Assembly: GCA_017938985.1 (NCBI GenBank)
Contig: JAGBAK010000117.1
Span: 1-33,428, forward strand
Direction: 5' to 3'
DNA: 33,428 nt
Source of the DNA: Clostridia bacterium
GTDB taxonomy: Bacteria > Bacillota > Clostridia > Oscillospirales > Acutalibacteraceae
Shown: piece after piece, positions 1 to 7,846 of the stretch
Layout: each line of letters begins with the position of its first letter
Position numbering within the stretch: the stretch's first letter is position 1
Notes under the pieces: generated by a model
Told to the model about the DNA's origin: nothing
Seen by the model: only the letters and a program-made list of their open reading frames with translations
The model's database searches: none
Translations under genes and position numbers: made by a program

Positions 1-990
1 AACCAAGGAGGATTTATATGAGTTATACCCATCTTACCATAGAAGAACGTTGTTGTCTACGGGAATATTACGTAAAAGGATACAGTTATCGAAAAATAGC
101 AAAGTTAATAGGAAGAAGTGTCAGTACGGTATCAAGAGAGCTGCGAAGAAATTGTACGCATATGTATGATATACCAACATATTATCCGTACACAGCACAA
201 AAGAAATATCTTCTTCGACGATCATACTGTCACAGAGGAATGTTCCATAATCAAGAAATATTGGAATATATCAAAGAAAAGCTTTTGCTCACTTGGTCTC
301 CTGAGCAGATAGCGAATACACCTTGTGAACTGCCGATGCCTTCTTTCAAAACAATATACCGTTGGATATATGAAAAATATATTGATGTAAACCTGAAAGT
401 CCTGCGTAGAAAAGGCAAAAGCCGTGGTAAAAAAGAAACCAGAGGTAAGTTTAATTTAGGAAAATCAATACGAAAAAGAGACAGAAGTGTATACAAACGG
501 AATGAGTTCGGACATTGGGAAGCTGATACAGTAGTATCAGGTAGAGGAAAATCTAAAGTGTGTTTTGCAACACTTGCAGAAAGAAAAACGAGATATTACA
601 TAGCAATTAAGATGCCTAACAGAAATGCAGATACAATGGCAAAGGCGATTATTGCAGCTTTATCTGAATTCCCTGATGAAGCAGTTAAGTCTATTACCTG
701 TGACAGAGGAACAGAGTTTGCGGGCTGGCAGAATATTGAAGAAGAACTAAACTGTGATGTGTTTTTCGCCGATCCGTATTGTGCTTGGCAGAAAGGCACA
801 AACGAAAATCTAAACGGCTTATTGAGAGAGTTTTATCCCAAGGGTAGAAATCTTTCCCGTGTCAGTCCTGCTACATTAAAAAAGAACCTGGCGTTGATTA
901 ACGCCAGGCCCAAGAAAGTTTTAAATTACCAAAAACCGCTGGATTTATTTGATGATTCTATCAAAAAGTGTTGCACTTAGTTTGACAAAT
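1..990 (+). mobile_element. IS30-family insertion sequence, left end outside window
   Basis: Nearly the whole stretch is an IS30-type transposase gene. The left terminal repeat is not in the window. The right end should lie just after the stop codon, around 966-995 (TTGCACTTAGTTTGACAA region), but it cannot be delimited without the left copy. The neighbouring leftward unit starts its terminator at 1001, so the element sits in an intergenic position and does not visibly break a gene on this side. Confidence 0.6.
18..980 (+). CDS. IS30-family transposase
   Basis: This 320-residue protein catalyses cut/copy transposition of its own element. The N-terminal 45 residues form a helix-turn-helix of the HTH_38 type (LTIEERCCLREY, then SYRKIAKLIGRS). 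The C-terminal half is an rve-type integrase core with a clear DDE triad: the Asp of GHWEADTV near residue 170, the Asp of TCDRGTEF near 230, and the Glu of GTNENLNGLLREFYPKG near 265. The length is normal for IS30 family members and no frame break is seen, so it is probably intact. The ATG at 18 follows an AAGGAGG ribosome site at 5-11. A perfect 9-bp inverted repeat (887-895 with 900-908) lies inside the 3' part of the gene and could fold in the mRNA. Confidence 0.93.
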   Translation: MSYTHLTIEERCCLREYYVKGYSYRKIAKLIGRSVSTVSRELRRNCTHMYDIPTYYPYTAQKKYLLRRSYCHRGMFHNQEILEYIKEKLLLTWSPEQIANTPCELPMPSFKTIYRWIYEKYIDVNLKVLRRKGKSRGKKETRGKFNLGKSIRKRDRSVYKRNEFGHWEADTVVSGRGKSKVCFATLAERKTRYYIAIKMPNRNADTMAKAIIAALSEFPDEAVKSITCDRGTEFAGWQNIEEELNCDVFFADPYCAWQKGTNENLNGLLREFYPKGRNLSRVSPATLKKNLALINARPKKVLNYQKPLDLFDDSIKKCCT

Positions 991-1000
991 CATCGCATAT

Positions 1001-1034
1001 AAAAAACCACACAACCGCCTGGCTGTGTGGTTCA
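1001..1034 (-). terminator. Terminator of the PHP-domain gene unit
   Basis: On the minus strand a 9-bp stem (1024-1032 with 1005-1013) with a 10-base loop is followed by a run of T (AAAAAA at 1001-1006 on the plus strand). It lies just after the stop of the 1042-1590 gene and separates that unit from the insertion sequence. Confidence 0.85.
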
Positions 1035-1041
1035 ATTCCTT

Positions 1042-1590
1042 TTATTCAGCAAATTCGGCGCTGTCAACCGCCTTGCAAACATACTTATCGGTTTCTGCAT
1101 AAACCTTACTGCCCAGATTGATAAAATAATCGTCGTTATCTCTGTCGCAGAGCATCGCAAAGCTTTTGCCGATTTCTTCTTCTATGTTTTCTTTTTTGCG
1201 CAATGCAAGGTAATAGAATGTGAAAGATGAACCGTCGGAAATATTACGGAACATTCCGGGTGAATCTTCTTTCAGCTTTTCAAACATTGCGTTGACCGCC
1301 TGCGTTGCAAGCATTGAATGGGGCATATATTTCTGCAGCGCAACCTGTGCCGAAAAGCTCATCAGCGAGCGAAGCTGAACAAGCTCGTTATTCTTGAGCT
1401 TTGCCGCATCCCTCGGAAACTCGTCTTCGGGAACAATGGTTGCAAATTTCTCACCGAGTTTAACGGCTTTTTCCATATTGCCGTTTCGTCTGTATGCATC
1501 GGTAAGCGCTGCAAGATGCATCAGGTCTTCGCCTGCACCGTCTGTTTTTTTAGGATGAAAAATCTTTATATCTTCATCGTTGTTTCTCAA
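1042..1590 (-). CDS. Hypothetical protein, 182 residues, second gene of the PHP unit
   Basis: I do not recognise a family. It is a soluble, charged, mostly helical protein with no signal peptide or membrane segment. Residues 22-50 (LMHLAALTDAYRRNGN, then EKAVKLGEKFATIVP) look like a single TPR-like helical pair. The start is a TTG at 1590, preceded on the minus strand by AAGGGGG about seven bases upstream; the next Met would remove the helical start. It follows the PHP-domain gene by 36 bases and ends before a strong terminator, so the two are probably co-transcribed from the promoter near 2581-2609. A role linked to the phosphoesterase is only inferred from position. Confidence 0.7.
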   Translation of the reverse strand: MRNNDEDIKIFHPKKTDGAGEDLMHLAALTDAYRRNGNMEKAVKLGEKFATIVPEDEFPRDAAKLKNNELVQLRSLMSFSAQVALQKYMPHSMLATQAVNAMFEKLKEDSPGMFRNISDGSSFTFYYLALRKKENIEEEIGKSFAMLCDRDNDDYFINLGSKVYAETDKYVCKAVDSAEFAE

Positions 1591-1626
1591 GGCACTTCCC
1601 CCTTTGCCTTTATTGAACGTCAGAGA

Positions 1627-2490
1627 TTATTCAGCCGCAGCTGCTGCTCTGCGTTTTTTCATTTTTGTTTTGTAGCTCATAAGCGCTTTCACCGCCGCAT
1701 CGGGTGTTTCGCAAGCACCGAGAGATACGGGCTGCTTTGAATACATACCCATAAACTCCGTTCCGCCAACTGAAAGCAGATTGTTTTCACGAGCAACGTT
1801 CATAAGTAAATCCTTCTGCTCATCGCTGATTGAAGGATGCCATACTTCAACGCCGTCAAGTCCGTTTGCCGCAAGCTCTTTAAGGATTTCAACGTCTTTT
1901 TCTGTTGAAGGATGTGCAAGCACCGCAATGCCGCCTGCCTCGTGGATTGCCTCAATAACCTCTGAAGGCTCGGGATAACCTGCCTTGACAAGAACGTTAT
2001 CGGGACTTTCGGGTGAGAACAGCTCATAGTAAAGGTCGCCGTAGAGCTTGTCTGTGAGACCGCACTCCATAAGAGCGTGCATGATATGCTGCTCAAAAAC
2101 CGCTGTTGAACCCGTAGCACACTTGAGAACAAGCTCGGGTGTGATGGGATATTTGCGTGCAATTTTAAGAGTCATAAGCTGACTTGCCTTTTTGCGTGCA
2201 ACTATGTTACGGTGGCAAAGACCCTCAAGTCTGTCGGGGCTGTCGCTGAGGTAGCAGAGCATCTCGACGTATTTTTTCCTTTTGGAATCATAACATGAAA
2301 TTTCAACGCCGGGAATTACCGTAATCCCTCTGCGTTCACCGATTATTTTGCCTCTGACCGTACCTGCCTGGCAGTCACGGTCCGTGATGGCAATTGTGTT
2401 TATTCCTCTTTTCTGAGCGAGCACGATGAGATCATCAATACCCATAGAGCTGTCAGAAAGTTTTGTATGACAATGCAAATCTCCGCCCAT
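1627..2490 (-). CDS. PHP-domain metal-dependent phosphoesterase
   Basis: The protein belongs to the PHP family, close in layout to TrpH/YciV-type enzymes that hydrolyse phosphoester bonds of nucleotides or short RNA with bound metal ions. Metal-binding motifs are visible: LHCHTKLSD at the N-terminus, AITDRD near residue 38, PGVEIS near 65, and VLAHPS near 195. The length of about 287 residues fits the family. The chain ends in a basic-then-alanine tail (KKRRAAAAAE). Two starts are possible: TTG at 2496 or ATG at 2490. The AAGAGG site lies 4 and 10 bases before them, so neither is ideal; I give the ATG. It is the first gene of a two-gene leftward unit. The exact substrate cannot be told from sequence. 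Confidence 0.85.
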   Translation of the reverse strand: MGGDLHCHTKLSDSSMGIDDLIVLAQKRGINTIAITDRDCQAGTVRGKIIGERRGITVIPGVEISCYDSKRKKYVEMLCYLSDSPDRLEGLCHRNIVARKKASQLMTLKIARKYPITPELVLKCATGSTAVFEQHIMHALMECGLTDKLYGDLYYELFSPESPDNVLVKAGYPEPSEVIEAIHEAGGIAVLAHPSTEKDVEILKELAANGLDGVEVWHPSISDEQKDLLMNVARENNLLSVGGTEFMGMYSKQPVSLGACETPDAAVKALMSYKTKMKKRRAAAAAE

Positions 2491-2580
2491 TCTCAATTAA
2501 CCTCTTTCAAAAATTTAAGCAGGGTAACGCATTCGCGGCAAAAAGTACCTTTTGAGTGCAGATTACCTCAATATACACTA

Positions 2581-2609
2581 ATTATATATTATTTTGCCGA
2601 AATCTTCAA
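2581..2609 (-). promoter_or_regulatory. SigmaA-type promoter of the PHP unit
   Basis: On the minus strand the -35 is TTGAAG (2604-2609) and the -10 is TATAAT (2581-2586), with a 17-base spacer. Transcription would start near 2574, leaving a leader of about 80 bases. The 2497-2790 gap holds this promoter and the divergent mnmA promoter and otherwise only AT-rich sequence. Confidence 0.75.
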
Positions 2610-2729
2610 GTGTTTTTTGAATTTATGAGCATAAAATTCAATTGAAATGTATAATTTTTCGTTGATTTTATTCTGTTTTTTCGTCTTTGGAATTTTTGAA
2701 ATCAGCGAAAAATATAATTGTTGCGGCTA

Positions 2730-2758
2730 TTGGAAATGATTATATTATATGTTATAAT
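2730..2758 (+). promoter_or_regulatory. SigmaA-type promoter of mnmA
   Basis: TTGGAA at 2730-2735 and TATAAT at 2753-2758 are separated by 17 bases. The predicted start is near 2765, about 25 bases before the mnmA ATG, so the leader holds only the AGGGGTGA ribosome site. Confidence 0.75.
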
Positions 2759-2790
2759 AAAATGATAAGATAAACAGGGGTGATTCAAAA

Positions 2791-3825
2791 ATGAAAGCGG
2801 CTATCGGTCTTAGCGGCGGCGTTGACAGTGCTGTTGCGGCATATCTCCTTTCAGAACAAGGCTATGACGTGACGGGCATTATTCTGCGCCTTAAACCCGA
2901 ATCGGCGGCCGACTCCGACATTGCCGACGCAAAACGGATTGCTGACAAGCTGGGAATTGAATTGAAAATTCTTGACCGCAGAGAGGTTTTTGCTCAAAAG
3001 GTAATTTCTCCTTTCATCAGCGAATACTGCAGCGGCAGAACGCCCAACCCCTGTATTGAATGCAACAAAGAAATAAAGTTCGGCGTAATGCTCGATTATG
3101 CTCTTGAAATCGGCTGTGACTGCATTGCAACGGGTCACTATGCCAGAATTGAAAATTGCGGCGGCAGATATCTGCTCAAGCGCTCACAAAGTTCAAAAGA
3201 CCAGAGCTATTTTCTTTTCAGGCTCACCCAAGAGCAGCTTTCAAAAACTGTTTTTCCGCTTGAAGGTCTCACAAAAGACGAAATACGTGAAATCGCACGC
3301 AAAGCAGAGCTTCCCGTTGCCGAAAAGGGCGACAGCCAGGAAATCTGCTTTGTTCCGAATGATGATTATATTGCATTTCTTGCTTCAAAAAACATCTCTT
3401 CCCCCGAGGGAAATTTTATTGATAAAAGCGGCAACGTTCTCGGCACTCATAACGGCATTATCAACTACACCGTCGGGCAGCGTAAAGGTCTCGGCGCTTT
3501 CGGCAAACCGATGTTTGTCAACAGAATCAACGCCGCTGACAACACCGTTATCATAGGCGAAAACGGAACGCAGTATTGCAAAGGTCTTATCGCAGACAGG
3601 TTGAATTTTATTGCGTTTGACTGTCTGACGGAGCCTATGCGTGCCGAAGTTAAAATACGTTTCAGAGCAAAAGAACAGCCTGCCCTTATCACTCCGCTTG
3701 ACGGCGGCAAAATTCAGATTATATTTGATGAACCGCAGCGCTCAATAACCCCCGGACAAAGTGCCGTTATATATGACGGCAACACGGTTATCGGCGGCGG
3801 CAGAATCATTGAACAGATTGATTAA
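2791..3825 (+). CDS. mnmA: tRNA-specific 2-thiouridylase MnmA
   Basis: MnmA adenylates U34 of Lys, Glu and Gln tRNAs and replaces O2 with sulfur delivered by a persulfide carrier. The PP-loop motif SGGVDS is at residues 8-13. Two Cys lie in TPNPCIECN (C88 and C91, the latter in the catalytic position), and the second active-site Cys is C186 in GDSQEICFV. GHYAR at 115-119 and the C-terminal beta-barrel region are also present. At 344 residues it is slightly shorter than most MnmA proteins; the region after strand 2 (residues 32-45) is compact. It has its own promoter. Its stop codon shares the tetranucleotide TTAA with the stop of the convergent S1-domain gene. Confidence 0.95.
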   Translation: MKAAIGLSGGVDSAVAAYLLSEQGYDVTGIILRLKPESAADSDIADAKRIADKLGIELKILDRREVFAQKVISPFISEYCSGRTPNPCIECNKEIKFGVMLDYALEIGCDCIATGHYARIENCGGRYLLKRSQSSKDQSYFLFRLTQEQLSKTVFPLEGLTKDEIREIARKAELPVAEKGDSQEICFVPNDDYIAFLASKNISSPEGNFIDKSGNVLGTHNGIINYTVGQRKGLGAFGKPMFVNRINAADNTVIIGENGTQYCKGLIADRLNFIAFDCLTEPMRAEVKIRFRAKEQPALITPLDGGKIQIIFDEPQRSITPGQSAVIYDGNTVIGGGRIIEQID

Positions 3826-4751
3826 TCTTCAAAAACCGTTTCAATCAGCTTATCGCTTTCTTCAGGCGAATAGACCCAACGGTCAATGTGACCGCTGTCG
3901 ATAAAATATTTCAGCGGCTCGGCAGGATAATCGGCATTAAAAGAGTCAACAATTATCAGCTTCACTTTCATTTTTGACGGAATTATACTCTTTATATAAA
4001 CGCTCGCGTGGCTGCCTGCCTCAACTCCGCCCGAAAACTCCGCAAGACCTGCAAGGTTGGGCGCAAGTTCAACAAAAATTCCGTATTTTTCAACGGAGCG
4101 TACTATTCCGGGAACGGTTTCGCCAACCTGAAGACAGGCGGCATTCTGCTCCCAGGTACCCAGAAGCTCTTTGTGGGTAAGAGTTATTCTTCCGTTTTCA
4201 TCAACGCTTTTAACGGCGGCAAATATTCTGTTGCCTGCCGAGAATCTTGCTCCCGGGTGCGGAATTCTTGAAACGGAAATGCTGTCAATCGGCATAAGAG
4301 CGCTGATTCCGCAGCCTATATCGCAAAAAACTCCGAAACCCTCCATATGAGTAACCGTTGCAGGAATGATATCGCCTGCCGTGAGGGTTGAAACATATTC
4401 GTTCATACATTCTTCCTGAACCTTTCGGCGGCTCAGAACGGCATAAGTTTCGCCGTTTTCATCGCTCTCAAAGCCCGTAATTACAAAAACCACGGGTTTA
4501 TTGACCCTTGAAATAAGAGCAATATCCCTGACCGAGCCGTCCTCAATACCAAGAGCACCCTCGTTTCTGGGAATAACGCCTTTCATACAGCCTAAATCAA
4601 CGTGCAGATTATGCTCGGCATCGCAGCGCACAACCCTGCCCTCAAGAATAGTACCGCCGTGATATGCTTCCCGAAGATAGCAGGCGCCCGAAAGATATTT
4701 TTTGTTTTCTTCTGTCGAAATAATCCGACCTTCAGGTTTATAAGTTTTCAT
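3822..4751 (-). CDS. Protein with three S1 RNA-binding domains
   Basis: A 309-residue cytoplasmic protein built from OB-fold S1 repeats, so probably RNA-binding. Repeat 1 runs from about residue 33 (GGTILEGRVVRCD), repeat 2 from about 125 (AGDIIPATVTHMEGFGVFCD) and repeat 3 from about 207 (VGETVPGIVRSVEKYGIFVE). Repeats 2 and 3 carry the usual GxxVF(V/C) strand; repeat 1 is more divergent. It resembles short RpsA-like S1 proteins of Clostridia rather than full ribosomal protein S1, which usually has four to six repeats. The ATG at 4751 has only a weak GGTGG site. It is convergent with mnmA, overlapping by four bases, with no terminator between them. The specific RNA target is unknown. Confidence 0.88.
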   Translation of the reverse strand: MKTYKPEGRIISTEENKKYLSGACYLREAYHGGTILEGRVVRCDAEHNLHVDLGCMKGVIPRNEGALGIEDGSVRDIALISRVNKPVVFVITGFESDENGETYAVLSRRKVQEECMNEYVSTLTAGDIIPATVTHMEGFGVFCDIGCGISALMPIDSISVSRIPHPGARFSAGNRIFAAVKSVDENGRITLTHKELLGTWEQNAACLQVGETVPGIVRSVEKYGIFVELAPNLAGLAEFSGGVEAGSHASVYIKSIIPSKMKVKLIIVDSFNADYPAEPLKYFIDSGHIDRWVYSPEESDKLIETVFED

Positions 4752-4885
4752 TTTTATTGACCACCGTTCCGCCCGAGCGGTAAAAAGGCATACCGCTGAA
4801 TGGCATTTTTTAATAAACTATATGCAGGCTTTTTGCAGCATATTTCAAAATTTTTTACTTCTGTATACATTTCTTCAGAATAGTA

Positions 4886-4894
4886 TGGTATAAT
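4886..4894 (+). promoter_or_regulatory. Extended -10 promoter of the DUF951-prfA operon
   Basis: TGGTATAAT at 4886-4894 is a TGn-extended -10 box; no good -35 is seen 16-18 bases upstream. Transcription would begin near 4901, which rules out the upstream TTG at 4898 as the start of the next gene and supports the ATG at 4925. Confidence 0.65.
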
Positions 4895-4924
4895 TTATTG
4901 TTATTATTTAGCGAGGTTTATTCT

Positions 4925-5113
4925 ATGGACGTAAGAATCGGCGACAAGCTCCTGATGAAAAAAAAACATCCCTGCGGCTGTAACATTTTTGACGTTCTGC
5001 GAATCGGTGCGGATTTCCGCATCCGTTGCAGTCAATGCGGCAGAGAGGTTATGCTTGAAAGAGTTAAAGTTGAAAAAAATATCAAAAAAATTATCCGTGA
5101 AGAAGAGGAATAA
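4925..5113 (+). CDS. DUF951 family protein
   Basis: A 62-residue basic protein that matches the DUF951 family (MDVRIGDKLLMKKKHPCG, then FRIRCSQCGREVML). The family is small, widespread in Firmicutes and has no established function. Four Cys (CGC in the middle, then CSQC) could bind a metal. I chose the ATG at 4925 because GCGAGG (4911-4916) precedes it at normal distance; the longer frame from TTG 4898 would start before the likely transcription start. It lies three bases before prfA and is surely co-transcribed with it. Confidence 0.88.
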   Translation: MDVRIGDKLLMKKKHPCGCNIFDVLRIGADFRIRCSQCGREVMLERVKVEKNIKKIIREEEE

Positions 5114-5116
5114 TTT

Positions 5117-6187
5117 ATGCTCGATAAACTTATCAAAGTTGAAGAACGTTTTGAAGATATAAACGAAAGACTCTGTCAGAGCGACGTTGTGGCTGACATT
5201 GCCCAATACAAAAAGCTTATGCAGGAACTCAAGGTTTTAACCCCCATTGTTGAAAAATACCGTCAGTTCAAATCTGCCGAAGCCGCTATGACAGAAGCAA
5301 AAGCAATGCTTGACGCAGGCGGTCTTGACCCTGAATTCCGTGAGCTTTGTCAGGAAGAATTTGAGGAATCAAGAGAAAACGTCGCCGTTTACAAAGAGGA
5401 GCTCAAAATTCTGCTTCTGCCCCGTGACCCCAACGACGATAAAAACGTTATTGTTGAAATCAGAGGCGGCGCAGGCGGCGAAGAAGCTTCGCTTTTTGCA
5501 GGCGTACTTTACAGAATGTATTCAATGTACGGCGAAACAAAAGGCTGGAAGGCCGAAATTCTTAACGCAAACCCCACGGAGCTTGGCGGATATAAGGAAA
5601 TCAGCTTTATGATTGAGGGCGAAGGCGCTTATTCAAGGTTAAAGTTTGAAAGTGGCGTTCACAGAGTTCAGCGTGTGCCCGAAACCGAAAGCCAGGGAAG
5701 AATTCACACCTCAACCGTAACCGTTGCCGTTTTGCCCGAAGCTGAAGAGGTTGACATTGAAATCAACCCCGCCGATTTGCAGATTGATACCTACCGTTCA
5801 GGCGGTGCGGGCGGTCAGCACGTTAATAAAACCGAAAGTGCAATCCGCATAACTCACCTGCCCACAGGAACGGTTGTTGAGTGCCAGGATGAACGCAGTC
5901 AGCACAAAAATAAAGACAGAGCAATGAAAATTCTGCGCTCAAAAATCCTTGAGGCTGAAAGAGAAAAACAGCACGATGCCATTGCAGGCGAACGCAGAGC
6001 GCAGGTCGGCACAGGCGACAGAAGCGAAAGAATACGCACATATAACTATCCTCAGGGAAGAGTCAGCGACCACAGAATCAATCTGACTCTTTACAAAATT
6101 GAAGCAATCCTTAACGGAGACCTGGATGAAATTATTGACGCTCTGATTACCGCCGACACCGCAGAAAAGCTTAAAAGCGAGGAATAA
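5117..6187 (+). CDS. prfA: Peptide chain release factor 1
   Basis: RF1 reads UAA and UAG in the ribosomal A site and triggers release of the finished chain. The catalytic GGQ is at residues 232-234 within [11 protein letters not shown]. The codon-reading tripeptide is PET at 188-190, which fits the PxT form of RF1 and not the SPF of RF2. The length of 356 residues is standard and the coiled-coil N-terminal domain is present. The gene starts three bases after DUF951, with GAGGAA overlapping that stop as its ribosome site. The methyltransferase gene prmC, which often follows prfA, is absent here; the TsaC-CoaE gene comes next after 12 bases. Confidence 0.97.
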   Translation: MLDKLIKVEERFEDINERLCQSDVVADIAQYKKLMQELKVLTPIVEKYRQFKSAEAAMTEAKAMLDAGGLDPEFRELCQEEFEESRENVAVYKEELKILLLPRDPNDDKNVIVEIRGGAGGEEASLFAGVLYRMYSMYGETKGWKAEILNANPTELGGYKEISFMIEGEGAYSRLKFESGVHRVQRVPETESQGRIHTSTVTVAVLPEAEEVDIEINPADLQIDTYRSGGAGGQHVNKTESAIRITHLPTGTVVECQDERSQHKNKDRAMKILRSKILEAEREKQHDAIAGERRAQVGTGDRSERIRTYNYPQGRVSDHRINLTLYKIEAILNGDLDEIIDALITADTAEKLKSEE

Positions 6188-6199
6188 TTCCGTATCATT

Positions 6200-7795
6200 A
6201 TGAAAACACTTAAACTCAATTCAAAAAATAAAAATGACCTGGTAACTGCTGCCGATATTCTTAAAAACGGCGGTCTTGTTGCCATACCTACCGAAACGGT
6301 TTACGGTCTTGCGGCAAATGCACTTGACGCCGAGGCGGTCAAAAAAATATTTGTTGCAAAGGGCAGACCCAATGACAATCCGCTGATTGTTCACGTTTCT
6401 TCTCTTGAAGAAATTCCGCCCCTTGTCAAAGAAATTGACCCCAGACTTTATGAGCTTGCCGAAAAATTCTGGCCGGGACCGCTGACGGTTATTCTCAAAA
6501 AATCCGACGCCGTACCTGATGTGGTCAGTCCGAAGCTTGACACGGTTGCAATCCGTATGCCGTCTCATCCCGATGCAAGGGAAATTATCCGTCTTTCGGG
6601 CGTACCGCTTGCCGCCCCGAGCGCAAATGCTTCAGGTAAGCCGAGCCCCACAAGTGTCAGCCACGTTGTTGACGACCTTGACGGCAGAATTGACGCCGTT
6701 ATTGACGGCGGAGAATGCGCTGTTGGTGTTGAATCAACGGTCATAACCCTTGCAACCGAACCGCCCACTCTTCTAAGACCCGGCGGAGTTACCGTTGAAG
6801 AGCTTGAATCAGTGCTTGGAAAAATTGCAATTTCATCCGCCGTTCTTGAAAAGCTTAAAGACAATGAAAAAGCCGAATCTCCCGGTATGAAATATAAACA
6901 TTATGCCCCGAAGGCGCGTGTAACCATAGTTAAAGGTGACTTTGAAAAATATAAAAAATTCATTCTTGCCCAAAAAACATCGGTCTGTGCCGTTTGCTTT
7001 GAGGGCGAAGGAAAATATTTTGAAAATGCGATTGAATACGGCGTTGAAAACGACGGCTCATCGCAGGCACACGGTCTTTTTGATGCTCTGCGAGAGGTTG
7101 ACGAAAGCGGCTGCGAAACTGCTTTTGTGCGTTGCCCGTCAATCAGCGGCGTTGGTCTTGCTGTTTATAACAGGCTTATCCGCTCTGCCGCATTCAGAGT
7201 AATTGACCTTGAAATCAACATACCCGTTATCGGTCTGACAGGTCAGACAGGTGCAGGCAAATCAACCGTTGCAAGGCTTCTTGAAGAAAACGGAGTCTAT
7301 AACATTGATGCCGATTATCTTTCACGCATTGCGGTTGAAAACCCCGAAGTCATTTCTGCTTTTGCCGAAAATTTCGGCGATGACGTTGTTGTTAACGGTT
7401 CTCTTGACCGCCGTGAGGTTGCACGCAGAGCCTTTTCTGACCCTGAAAAACAGAAAAAGCTCAACGCAATCGTTCACCCTGAGGTAACACGCCTTGCCGT
7501 TGAAGAAATACATAAGGCAGAAAAGGAAAACGCAAAAGCCGCTCTCATTGACGCAGCATTGCTTTTTGAAAGCGACCTGACTTCAATCTGCTCATTCACC
7601 GTCAGCGTTGTCGCAGACAAAGAGACACGGCTTGAAAGAATCATCAAACGTGATTCCATCAGCCGTGAAGATGCTCTTATCCGTATGAATGCACAAAAGA
7701 GCGAAGAATACTATATCGAAAATGCAGACGTGGTTATCAGCAATAACGGTGAAGACCTTAATACGGAAATCAAAAAGGTAATTGAAAAAATATAA
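6200..7795 (+). CDS. tsaC-coaE: Fusion: threonylcarbamoyl-AMP synthase (Sua5/TsaC) + dephospho-CoA kinase (CoaE)
   Basis: A 531-residue protein joining two enzymes that are normally separate. Residues 1-335 are a full Sua5: the YrdC domain makes threonylcarbamoyl-AMP from Thr, bicarbonate and ATP for tRNA t6A37 (PTETVYGLAANA, KGRPNDNPLIVHV, FWPGPLTVIL, PLAAPSANASG), followed by the linker SPGMKYKHYAPKA and the C-terminal Sua5 domain. Residues 342-531 are a complete CoaE, which phosphorylates dephospho-CoA: Walker A GQTGAGKST at 348-356, NIDADYLSR, IVHPEV, DAALLFES, the lid RLERIIKRD, and ADVVISNNG. The domains are in one frame with a junction of only about six residues. It follows prfA in the same operon. 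Both halves look active. Confidence 0.93.
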   Translation: MKTLKLNSKNKNDLVTAADILKNGGLVAIPTETVYGLAANALDAEAVKKIFVAKGRPNDNPLIVHVSSLEEIPPLVKEIDPRLYELAEKFWPGPLTVILKKSDAVPDVVSPKLDTVAIRMPSHPDAREIIRLSGVPLAAPSANASGKPSPTSVSHVVDDLDGRIDAVIDGGECAVGVESTVITLATEPPTLLRPGGVTVEELESVLGKIAISSAVLEKLKDNEKAESPGMKYKHYAPKARVTIVKGDFEKYKKFILAQKTSVCAVCFEGEGKYFENAIEYGVENDGSSQAHGLFDALREVDESGCETAFVRCPSISGVGLAVYNRLIRSAAFRVIDLEINIPVIGLTGQTGAGKSTVARLLEENGVYNIDADYLSRIAVENPEVISAFAENFGDDVVVNGSLDRREVARRAFSDPEKQKKLNAIVHPEVTRLAVEEIHKAEKENAKAALIDAALLFESDLTSICSFTVSVVADKETRLERIIKRDSISREDALIRMNAQKSEEYYIENADVVISNNGEDLNTEIKKVIEKI

Positions 7796-7846
7796 TAAAA
7801 TTGCGCATACTTATATAATGATTTTACTATTGAAAGGATGATTAAA

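Noticed and set aside
1000..1040. tRNA T-arm-like GGTTCAATTCC
   Set aside because: It is part of a terminator hairpin; no acceptor stem or anticodon arm surrounds it. I saw no tRNA or rRNA gene in the window.
4898..4924. TTG start for DUF951
   Set aside because: It would lie at or before the likely transcription start and lacks a ribosome site; the ATG at 4925 has one.
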